Assembly: GCA_023446675.1 (NCBI GenBank)
Contig: JAEXPO010000374.1
Location: 1 to 9,684 of the forward strand
Length of the DNA stretch: 9,684 nucleotides
Source: Bacillota bacterium
GTDB lineage: Bacteria; Bacillota; Clostridia; DSM-8532
Direction: 5' to 3'
A program made the position numbers and the translations under genes. Within the stretch, counting starts at the first letter, position 1. Each line of letters opens with the position of its first letter. The notes under the pieces are model-generated. The model was not told the origin of the DNA, did no database searches, and saw only the letters and a list, made by a program, of their open reading frames with translations. Positions 1 to 7,800 of this stretch are shown piece after piece.

Positions 1-1
1 T

Positions 2-1108
2 CACAAGGCGGGGCTGCATCTTGTGCTATGGCAGATTCCCGTCCTCAAAAGCGCTCTTGAGGCGGATGACCCCCAGCATAAGCTGGATAAGGAGGAGGCG
101 GTGGAAAAGGGCTACTGCGTTAAAAACGCCGATGGCACTCCTTACCGGATTCCCGACAGGTGGTTTTCAAACAGCCTGCTTCTGGATTTTACCAATCCTG
201 AGGCCGTTGACTGGTGGTTTAAAAAACGCCGGTATCTCAGGGATGAGCTTCACGTGGAGGGCTTTAAAACCGATGGGGGGGAATTTATTTATGACCCGAA
301 AACCGTCTTTTCCAACGGAAAAACCGGGCATACCATGCGCAACAGGTATCCGGCGGATTACACCCAGGCCTACTATGACTTTATTCAGGCCGGTGAAAAA
401 CCGGGCATCCTCTTTTCCCGGGCGGGGTATTCCGGCTCACAGAGCCGTCCCATGCACTGGGCGGGGGATCAGCTCTCCACCTTTGGCGAGCTGAAAAGCC
501 AGCTTATCGCAGGCCTTTCCGCAGGGCTTTCGGGTATTCCCTTTTGGGGTTTTGATTTAGGGGGCTTCGCGGGAGAGCTTCCGTCCACCGAGCTCTACCT
601 GCGGGCAGCGGCCATGGCTGTTTTTAGCCCTGTAATGCAGTTTCATTCCGAGCCCCGCTCCGGACAATATGGCGACAGCCGCCGCCGGGACTGGATTAAT
701 GATCGCAGCCCATGGAATCTGGCGCGAATCAACCAGGCGCCGGAAATAATTGAGGTCTACCGCAAATTAGCAAAGCTTCGCATGAAGCTGATGCCCTATA
801 TTCTTAAGGAGGCGGCCTGGTGCGCCCAAAGCGGCCGGCCCATGCTCTGCCATTTAATGTATGACCATCCCGATAACGGGGAAGTCATCGACCTGGAGGA
901 CGAATATTTCTTCGGGAGAGATCTTCTCGTTGCACCGGTGCTGGAGGAGGGGGCTGTTGAGCGGAGGGTTTACCTGCCCGCCGGACAATGGGCGGATTTC
1001 TGGACGGGAGAACGTATTGGGGGTGATTGCTGGCATAAGGCAAGCTGCCTTCCCGGGGAGATAGCGGTGTTCAGCCGGGACGGAAGGCTTATGGCCGAGA
1101 CGCTGTAG
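2..1108 (+). CDS. GH31 family glycosidase, 5'-truncated by the window edge; possible cycloalternan- or isomaltooligosaccharide-degrading enzyme
   Basis: The frame is open from base 2, and 368 residues are readable before the TAG stop. They cover the GH31 TIM barrel from the strand carrying LWQIP to the short C-terminal beta domains. The nucleophile motif GFKTDGGEF has its Asp codon at 272-274; the acid/base motif HWAGDQLSTF has its Asp codon at 467-469. Both match the corresponding motifs of the next gene, and the surrounding barrel aligns with it by eye almost without gaps, so the two are paralogues. Unlike that neighbour it ends soon after the catalytic fold, with no CBM35. The family cleaves or transfers alpha-glucosyl or alpha-xylosyl units with retention. 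Placed just upstream of ctsY/ctsZ homologues and lacking binding modules, it could be a cytoplasmic enzyme degrading imported cycloalternan or isomaltosyl sugars. The missing N-terminus means that secretion cannot be judged. Family call firm; substrate inferred. Plain alpha-glucosidase or alpha-xylosidase remains possible. Confidence 0.9.
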   Translation, partial: HKAGLHLVLWQIPVLKSALEADDPQHKLDKEEAVEKGYCVKNADGTPYRIPDRWFSNSLLLDFTNPEAVDWWFKKRRYLRDELHVEGFKTDGGEFIYDPKTVFSNGKTGHTMRNRYPADYTQAYYDFIQAGEKPGILFSRAGYSGSQSRPMHWAGDQLSTFGELKSQLIAGLSAGLSGIPFWGFDLGGFAGELPSTELYLRAAAMAVFSPVMQFHSEPRSGQYGDSRRRDWINDRSPWNLARINQAPEIIEVYRKLAKLRMKLMPYILKEAAWCAQSGRPMLCHLMYDHPDNGEVIDLEDEYFFGRDLLVAPVLEEGAVERRVYLPAGQWADFWTGERIGGDCWHKASCLPGEIAVFSRDGRLMAETL

Positions 1109-1184
1109 GAATAAGAGAAGATCGCTTTTAAAGACGCATAAAAGGGCGGCAGAATCCTATTTTAACTAATCCTGGACAGTAGAG

Positions 1185-1232
1185 GAATGACGAAACGGTA
1201 ATTGCAGAACGCAGGTTACTGTTCCGTCATTT
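1185..1232 (+). promoter_or_regulatory. Imperfect hairpin in the ctsY leader
   Basis: The left arm 1185-1201 (GAATGACGAAACGGTAA) pairs with 1216-1232 (TTACTGTTCCGTCATTT) over 17 positions with a 14-base loop. Two positions are G-T wobbles in RNA and one is an A-C mismatch at 1193/1224; the outermost pair is one of the wobbles. No T-run follows (TTCTAAAG comes next), so it is not a standard terminator. Role unknown: RNA structure or a dyad for a DNA-binding regulator. Confidence 0.5.
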
Positions 1233-1320
1233 CTAAAGAACGGCTATAGGCGACATAAAGGCTGCATCAAGGAAGGAATGACTTGAAGGAAGGCTTAGTG
1301 TCTTAGCAGGTTCAAATGTA

Positions 1321-1367
1321 GGGGGATGACGAAACCATAATCTTAAGAGGTTCGTTTAGCATCCCTC
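1321..1367 (+). promoter_or_regulatory. Hairpin ending directly at the ctsY ribosome binding site
   Basis: GGGGGATG (1321-1328) pairs with CATCCCTC (1360-1367), including one G-T wobble. After a small internal loop, AAAC (1332-1335) pairs with GTTT (1354-1357). The right arm ends one base before the Shine-Dalgarno sequence, which begins at 1368. Its left arm repeats the GATGACGAAAC sequence seen in the first leader hairpin. Such placement could affect ribosome access or protect the 5' end of a processed mRNA; this is inference. Confidence 0.5.
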
Positions 1368-1376
1368 AGGGAGGTG
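1368..1376 (+). promoter_or_regulatory. Ribosome binding site of ctsY
   Basis: AGGGAGGTG is a near-ideal Shine-Dalgarno sequence seven bases before ATG 1384. It fixes the start, because the residues that follow form a clean signal peptide. Confidence 0.9.
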
Positions 1377-1383
1377 TTATAAT

Positions 1384-4300
1384 ATGGTAAAAAAAGTAAA
1401 GCGATTATTTGTGAGCATCCTGTCCATTGCCATGATCCTGGTGTTTAATACCGCTGCCAGCGCGCTGGACGGTGTTTGGCACAAGCCCACGGGAAACGAT
1501 GAGCTGTACGGCGGAAGCGAAGTGGGGACGGAGCCGTGTGAGCGGTATCCCCGAGATCCGAAGGCGGGGGAGACCGTGTACATTAAATCCAAAACCTGGC
1601 CCGTGGAAATGGGACAAGCCGTCTGGCTCACCTGGACCAAAAACGGCGTGAGCCAAACCGTTGTAAACGCCGACTGGAAGTACAACAGCGGCAACGACAC
1701 TTATTGGGAAGCCAATTTAGGAAGCTTTTCCAAGGGAGATGAAATTGAATATACCGTCCACGCCAACCGTTATAGCACAGGTGAGCTGACCTCCGGCCCT
1801 TACTCCTTTGTTGTGACCGATTGGGACAGAGTCCAGAATGTGACTGCCGTTTCCAATGTTGGAGACAGAGTGGAATTTACCCTGTCCAGCTTATCCGGAT
1901 CCCTCAGCCCCAAGCTGAGCTTCTCCTTCCCGGATACAGGCTATGTCCGCATGCAGTTTGAGCCCCTGGGAACAGGCGCCTTTGCCGGTGGCTCCTCCGC
2001 TTATACTGTGGATACCTCCAACGCCTCCTTTGTTCTTGTGAATGGCCCGGGGATCAAGCTTAAGGTCTTTAAAACGCCTTATAAGCTGGAGGTGTATGAC
2101 GACGCAAGCAACCTTCTCACAAAGGAATACGATCCGGGCCTTGGCCGCAATCTTGCGTTTTTAACCAACGGCACGGACTACGTCTCCAAGGTGGAGGAAA
2201 ACCTGTACACCCCGTCCGGTGAAAGCTTTGGCGGCTTTGGCATGAAGTATAACGCCCTTAATCAGCGGGGCAAAAATGTTGATATTTACACCGTCAACTG
2301 GTATCTGGATCAAAACGACAAGACCTATCTGCCTGTGCCCTTTTATATCAGCAATCAGGATTACGGGCTCTACCTGAATTCCACCTACTATTCCCAGTTC
2401 CGCCTTGCCACCGATGTAAGCGACAAGGCTACCATTCAAGCCACTGCGGGAGGCTATGCCAACACCGGGCTGGATTTATATTTCTTCTCGGGAGAGCCTG
2501 AGGATGTATCCAAGCTTTATTCCGAGGTCGTGGGAAAACCGGCCCTTCCGCCCGTATGGGCCTTCGGCCCGTGGATATCGGGCAATGAATGGAACAAGCA
2601 GTCCGAGGTAGAGGAACAGATTGATCAAACCCTTGCCTATGATATCCCCACCACTGCCATGGTGGTTGAGGCCTGGTCGGATGAAGAAACCTTCTATATC
2701 TGGGGCGGAGCCTCCTATACCCCTCAAAGCGGCTCCTGGATGCCGTCGGTGTCGGACTTTACCTTCGGCGGGGACTGGCCCGATCCCCAGGATTTTATTG
2801 ACTATGCCCATAACAACGACATTAAGGTTCTGCTGTGGCAAATTCCGCTTATCCGGTATACCTCCGGTGCATCCCCTCAGCTTGCGGCCGACGAGGCTTA
2901 TGCCATCGCCCAGGAATATGTGCTGGGGGACGGAAACGGCGGGGCTTACCGCAGGCCCGAGGGCTGGTTTGGAAACAGCGTTTCCGTTGACTTTACCTAC
3001 CCGGACGCTGTGGACTGGTTCCTTGGCAAGCGTGAATACCTGCTGGAGCAAATGGGGATTGACGGCTTTAAGACCGACGGAGGCGAATTTGTCTGGGGCC
3101 GCAACATCACCTCTTATACGGGAATCAAGGGCGATGAGCTTCGCAACCTTTATCCCGATCTGTATGTTAAGTCCTATTATGATTTTATCAAGGAACGTGT
3201 TTCAGACGGACTGACCTTCAGCCGCTCAGGCGGTGCGGGAGCGGGGCAGAACCCCTTAACCTGGACGGGAGACCAGCGTTCCACCTTCAGCGCCTATCAG
3301 GATGCCATGCGGGCAACCCTTTCGGCCTCCATGTCCGGCGTTCCATTTATAACCTGGGATTTGGCGGGCTTTAACGGGGAGATTCCCACAACCGAGCTCT
3401 ACAAAAGGTCGGTTGCACAAGCGGCTTTTTCACCTATTATGCAGCTTCACTCGGAATCCGGCGGTGACCCCAATCCCAGCGTGGCCCGTACCCCCTGGAA
3501 TATGTATGACCGCACGGGGGATATGGACTGCATCAGCATCTACCGCAAGTTTGCCAATATCCGCATGAGTCTGATTCCCTATCTTTACAATGAAGCCAGG
3601 TACACCAGCGACGTGGGTGTGCCCATGATGCGGTCTATGGCCTACGCCTATCCGGACGACGCAACCGCGGCCGCCATGGAGTTCCAGTATATGCTGGGCG
3701 GAAACCTTCTGGTGGCTCCCATTGAGAGCGCAGGGCAGACCACTAAGCTTCTGTATTTGCCTGAGGGCGAGTGGTACGACCTGTTCTGGGGCGCCAAGCG
3801 TCCGGGAGGCAGCGTTATTTCCTATTACGCGGGACTGGATGCCATTCCCGTATTTGTCAAAGCGGGCAGCGTTCTTCCCTTAAACCTTAACGAAGACTAT
3901 GAGCTGGGTGCATCCGTGGGCAATACCACCGACAGCTATCAAAACCTTACCTTCCGGATTTATCCTTCCGGTACAACCAATTATGACTGGTACGATTATG
4001 TGGATAATGCCCAGCGCTCCCTTCTTGTAGAAGAGGCTTACTCCAGCTCCGAAATCAGCGTGGACGTTCCCGGAATGGCTCGTACCGCCACGCTGCAGGT
4101 CTTCTCAGGAAAGCCCGCTTCCGTAAGCATCAGCTCCTTGACCGCAACGGAATATGGTACCCTGAGCGCGTTCAAAGCCGCATCGTCGGGCTGGTATTAT
4201 GACACGGTGCAGCATCTGACCTTTGTAAAGGTGGCTCCCTCCGCAGGCACAACAGTGGTTTTAAACGGCGTCCATGAGGTTCCCTATGAGGCGGAATTTG

Positions 4301-4659
4301 CCTTCTTAAACAGCGTAACCACCAATACCAATCACGGGGGCTATCAGGGCATCAGCTTTGTTGACGGCTTTTCTTCCGTTGGAGACTACGTAGAGTTTGA
4401 GGTTTACGCACCGGCGGCCGGCACCTATGAGCTTGACGTACGTTACTGTGCGGGAACGGAGAACGCCGCCCGCAATCTTTATGTCAACAGCGTATACCAC
4501 TCAGGGCTGAATCTGACCAAAACCGCAGACTGGGATACCTGGGGAACGGTTACGGCATCCGTTTTCCTCCACGCGGGCAAAAACCTAATTAAAATAGCGT
4601 ATGACAGTGGTAATTTTGCCGGTATCAACCTGGACAACATCACAATCCGTTCCGACTAA
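1384..4659 (+). CDS. ctsY: Secreted GH31 3-alpha-isomaltosyltransferase (cycloalternan-forming enzyme) with CBM35
   Basis: This 1091-residue protein starts with a signal peptide: Lys/Arg-rich residues 2-7, a hydrophobic core at about 8-21, and likely cleavage after Ala27 (TAASA|LDG). Next comes a beta-rich domain of FN3-like style (about 28-150), the GH31 N-terminal beta-sandwich (about 150-380), the TIM barrel (about 387-770), C-terminal beta domains, and a CBM35 (about 966-1091, beginning YEAEFAF and ending INLDNITI). The probable nucleophile is Asp565 in GFKTDGGEF and the acid/base is Asp630 in TWTGDQRSTF. CtsY of Bacillus globisporus C11 is, as I recall, 1093 residues, and it too lies directly before ctsZ. 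That enzyme transfers isomaltosyl groups through alpha-1,3 bonds and then cyclises the chain to the tetrasaccharide cycloalternan. Activity here is inferred from length, modules and neighbourhood; a related isomaltosyl hydrolase is the main alternative. Confidence 0.82.
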   Translation: MVKKVKRLFVSILSIAMILVFNTAASALDGVWHKPTGNDELYGGSEVGTEPCERYPRDPKAGETVYIKSKTWPVEMGQAVWLTWTKNGVSQTVVNADWKYNSGNDTYWEANLGSFSKGDEIEYTVHANRYSTGELTSGPYSFVVTDWDRVQNVTAVSNVGDRVEFTLSSLSGSLSPKLSFSFPDTGYVRMQFEPLGTGAFAGGSSAYTVDTSNASFVLVNGPGIKLKVFKTPYKLEVYDDASNLLTKEYDPGLGRNLAFLTNGTDYVSKVEENLYTPSGESFGGFGMKYNALNQRGKNVDIYTVNWYLDQNDKTYLPVPFYISNQDYGLYLNSTYYSQFRLATDVSDKATIQATAGGYANTGLDLYFFSGEPEDVSKLYSEVVGKPALPPVWAFGPWISGNEWNKQSEVEEQIDQTLAYDIPTTAMVVEAWSDEETFYIWGGASYTPQSGSWMPSVSDFTFGGDWPDPQDFIDYAHNNDIKVLLWQIPLIRYTSGASPQLAADEAYAIAQEYVLGDGNGGAYRRPEGWFGNSVSVDFTYPDAVDWFLGKREYLLEQMGIDGFKTDGGEFVWGRNITSYTGIKGDELRNLYPDLYVKSYYDFIKERVSDGLTFSRSGGAGAGQNPLTWTGDQRSTFSAYQDAMRATLSASMSGVPFITWDLAGFNGEIPTTELYKRSVAQAAFSPIMQLHSESGGDPNPSVARTPWNMYDRTGDMDCISIYRKFANIRMSLIPYLYNEARYTSDVGVPMMRSMAYAYPDDATAAAMEFQYMLGGNLLVAPIESAGQTTKLLYLPEGEWYDLFWGAKRPGGSVISYYAGLDAIPVFVKAGSVLPLNLNEDYELGASVGNTTDSYQNLTFRIYPSGTTNYDWYDYVDNAQRSLLVEEAYSSSEISVDVPGMARTATLQVFSGKPASVSISSLTATEYGTLSAFKAASSGWYYDTVQHLTFVKVAPSAGTTVVLNGVHEVPYEAEFAFLNSVTTNTNHGGYQGISFVDGFSSVGDYVEFEVYAPAAGTYELDVRYCAGTENAARNLYVNSVYHSGLNLTKTADWDTWGTVTASVFLHAGKNLIKIAYDSGNFAGINLDNITIRSD

Positions 4660-4784
4660 AACCAGAACGGTCAGTTCAGTGGGGTTATATCCCGGTATTC
4701 ATTAAAGCCTGCTTTCAAGCGGCACCAGAGTTTTCTTTTATCGCGGACACATCCGGCAGATGCTGCCAGTACGATGAATGATGC

Positions 4785-4833
4785 GGTTTTGCGCACCCGG
4801 AACCCCCGGGGGGAGATCCGGGTGCGCAGAATC
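4785..4833 (+). promoter_or_regulatory. Strong GC-rich hairpin just upstream of the ctsZ ribosome binding site
   Basis: TGCGCACCCGG (4790-4800) is perfectly complementary to CCGGGTGCGCA (4818-4828). The stem extends to 16 positions (4785-4800 with 4818-4833) if two G-T wobbles are allowed. The 17-base loop contains a C5 run followed by a G6 run that could fold further. The sequence after it is AAAAGAAAGG, not a T-run, so it does not look like an intrinsic terminator on this strand; on the other strand no T-run follows either. An mRNA-stabilising or processing hairpin in a dicistronic transcript is plausible. Confidence 0.65.
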
Positions 4834-4841
4834 AAAAGAAA

Positions 4842-4848
4842 GGGACGG
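4842..4848 (+). promoter_or_regulatory. Ribosome binding site that decides the ctsZ start
   Basis: GGGACGG, preceded by AAAGAAA, lies seven bases before ATG 4856. It supports this ATG over the in-frame ATGs at 4778 and 4781, which have no comparable site and whose reading would run through the hairpin. Confidence 0.7.
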
Positions 4849-4855
4849 TAAAGCC

Positions 4856-7800
4856 ATGAAAAAAATACGATTATTTAAACGGGGGTTTTCGGTTAGGATT
4901 TATGCCTTTCTGATTTCCGCGGCCATGCTGTTCTCCCTGGTTTCGGTTATGGGACCCCTGCCCTCCTATGCCTATGCTTCAACTCTTGGAAATGTGCTGT
5001 CGGTAAGCGCCAGCGGAGATTCTGTTACGCTGGTGGTGGACAACGGCGGAGAACCAAACGACGATATTCTTGAGCTTCAGGTGTGTGAAAGCGATATTTT
5101 GAAGGTTAATTACAGGCCCAACGGCGTTGCCTCCAGTAACCCCACGCCTATTATCGATACCTCCCGGGCTTGGGGAGCTGTGGGCGCCGTCATTGATACC
5201 ACATCCGATCCCATTACCATTGAAACTTCGGACATGCTTATTGAAATTAAGCGAAATCCCTGCCGCCTGACCGTTAAAAAGGCGGACGGCACCCTGCTGT
5301 TCTGGGAGCCCGACAGCACGGGGGTCTATTACGACGGGGTGCGCTTCCAGCGTGCCGACGGGCAGAACATGTACGGCCTTCACAGCTACGCGTGCTTTGA
5401 TGAAAACGGCCAGCTTATCCGCAACAATACCACCGACGAGGTTCTGGCGGGCCAGCAGGGGGATTCGGGCGGACCGTTTATGTGGTCAACCGCAGGCTAC
5501 GGCCTTCTGGTGGATTCCGACGGCGGGTATCCCGTACTGGAGGACGCCACCGACAAAATGGAGTTTTACTACGGCAATACCACTACGGCAGGCCGCCGGT
5601 ATGACAAGGAAAACGTAGAGTATTATGTCATGTTGGGTGAGCCCGAGGACATTATGGAGAATTATGCCCGTGTCACCGGTGAATCTCCCATGCTCCCCGA
5701 GTGGTCCCTTGGCTTTTCCAATTATGAGTGGGGGATTGATCAGGACGAGCTTTATGACATCATTGATACCTACCGGGCCAAGGATATCCCCCTTGACAGC
5801 TACGGCATCGACTATGACTGGAAAAAATACGGCTCGGACAATTATGGCGAGTTTACGTGGAATACGGATAATTTTCCGGATGCATCCACCACCCTTTTAA
5901 AGGAAAATCTGGATAATGAAGGCGTCAAGCTCATCGGTATAACCAAGCCCCGCATCGTCACCAAGCTTTCGGGCGGCGCCGACACTCAGCAGGGGCTGGA
6001 CGCGGCAGCCGGGAATTACTTCTATCCCGGACACGCCGAATACACCGATTATTTTTATCCCGTTACCGTACGCAGTATTGATCCCTATTTGTCCGCAGTG
6101 CGCAGCTGGTGGTGGGATCATTCCGTGGACGCCTTTAACAAAGGCATCGTGGGCTGGTGGAATGATGAAACGGATACCGTCGCCTCCGGATCGGCCAGCT
6201 ACTGGTTCGGAAACTTCACCACCCTCCATCTCTCCCAGGCCCTTTATGAGGGCCAGCGGGCCTACACCAACGACAATGTCCGCGTGTGGCAGACCGCCCG
6301 CAACTACTATCCCGGCACCCAGCGCTATGCAACCACCATATGGTCGGGAGATATCGGCACCCAGTTTGAGATTGACGAGCATATCTGGTGGACCGCGGGC
6401 TTGAATGAGCAAAAGGCCACCATGCTTTCCACCATTAACAACGGGCAGATGAAATGGGGCTCCGACGGCGGCGGCTTTAATCAAAACACCGGCACCATTG
6501 AAAATCCCAGCCCGGAGCTTTATACACGCTGGCTGCAGCTGGCGGCGTTTTCTCCCGTCTTCCGGGTACACGGCAATTTCAATCACCAGCGCCAGCCCTG
6601 GGAGTACGGCCTTACGGCGGAAGAGAACACTAAAAGGGTCATTCAGCTGCGATATGCTTTAATGCCGTACATTTATTCCTATGAATACCAGGCCCTTGAA
6701 AAAGGCGTAGGCCTTGTAAAGCCCCTGCTGTTTGACTATCCCAATGATTCCATAGCCGCAAACTACTCCGACGCCTGGATGTTCGGCGACTGGCTGCTGG
6801 CGGCCCCGGTAACCGAGCGGTATCAGACCACAAAGTGGATTTACCTTCCCGCCGGAGAGTGGATTGATTACTTTACGGGTATTGCGTACACGGGAGGCCA
6901 GTATATCCCTTATTCCGTAAACGGGGAAAGCTGGACGGATATCCCCCTGTTTATCAAGGAAGGGGCCATCATTCCTACTCAGAAGGTGCTGGATTACACC
7001 GGCGCGGAGGAAATTTCCGATATCGGCGTGGATATTTTTGCATTCGGGAATGCCACCTCCTTTAATTTCTATGACGACGACGGTGAAACATACGATTATG
7101 AGGACGGCGAGTATTTTAAACAGGTTATTACCGCACAGGATCTGGGCTCTTCCGGCATTCAGGTGACGCTTGAGGATAATACAGGCTCCTATTCCTCCTC
7201 CGTGGCCTACTTTACCCTCAAGCTACACGGCAAAGCGGCCTCCACCGTAACCGTCAACGGTTCCCCGGCGGCGTCCTATGCCAGCCTCGACAGCCTTAAG
7301 GCGGCTTCCGGCGAAGGTTATGCCACAGGAAGGGATATTTACGGCGACGTAACCTATGTAAAGATTGCCGCCGGGCAAGCCAAAACCGTTATCGCCACCG
7401 GCTCCGCTGCACAAACGGCGGTTTCCATGAAGTATGAGGCGGAGGAAGCCTCCCTGTGGGGCGATACCGTTTCCGGACAGGCCGGTATTAACACCAATCA
7501 CAGCGGTTATGCGGGGACGGGATTTGCAGACAGGCTGGATGTGGCCGGAGCGGCGGTTACCTTCCAGGTAAACTCCAGGACAGGGGGCGAATCCCCTGTA
7601 ACCCTCCGTTACGCCAACGGGAGTACTTCCGATAAAACCCTGAGCATCTATGTAAACGGTTCCTTTGTGCGGCAGGCCGTCTTTGCTTCCACGGGAAGCT
7701 GGGATTCATGGGCAGCTTCCCAGGAGCTTCTGCCTTTGGCTGCGGGAGCCAACAGCATTACGGTAAAATACGACGCCAATGGGGGTGATTCCGGAGGAAT

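Larger units (their letters stand above)
1109..1383 (+). promoter_or_regulatory. Structured leader/intergenic region upstream of ctsY
   Basis: This 275-base gap has no credible gene and no terminator with a T-run after the upstream GH31 stop. It holds two hairpins with related left arms, at 1185-1232 and 1321-1367, listed separately, and three copies of the core GGRATGAC starting at 1184, 1275 and 1323. A weaker 5-bp pairing (TCAAG 1267-1271 with CTTGA 1282-1286) lies between the hairpins. I found no -35/-10 pair with proper spacing, so a promoter is neither shown nor excluded. The region does not match any riboswitch class I can recall. Cotranscription with the upstream gene plus control by RNA structure is one reading; a separate regulated promoter for ctsY is another. 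Confidence 0.5.
4660..4855 (+). other. ctsY-ctsZ intergenic spacer
   Basis: The 196-base spacer has no supported gene. It contains a short GGCAG/CTGCC hairpin (4755-4767, three-base loop) and the much stronger hairpin listed next. No convincing sigma-A promoter was seen. Since no T-run follows either hairpin, transcription from ctsY into ctsZ seems likely, which fits their paired function. Confidence 0.55.

Noticed and set aside
1125..1144. CTTTTA/TAAAAG inverted repeat after the first GH31 gene as a terminator
   Set aside because: Only six AT-rich pairs, with no T-run after it.
1378..1383. Exact TATAAT just before the ctsY ATG
   Set aside because: It lies between the ribosome binding site and the start codon, so transcription from it would begin inside the gene; no -35 element is found at the right distance.
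2476..3051. Long open frame of 191 codons on the minus strand
   Set aside because: Lies entirely within the catalytic domain of ctsY; its translation shows no recognisable domain and is a shadow of biased codon use.
5086..5099. TGAAAGCGATATTT as a CcpA cre-like site
   Set aside because: It matches only the first half of the cre pattern and lies within the ctsZ coding sequence.
5897..6586. Long open frame of 229 codons on the minus strand
   Set aside because: Lies opposite the ctsZ catalytic barrel; Gly/Val/Ile-rich translation with no motif, no ribosome binding site noted.
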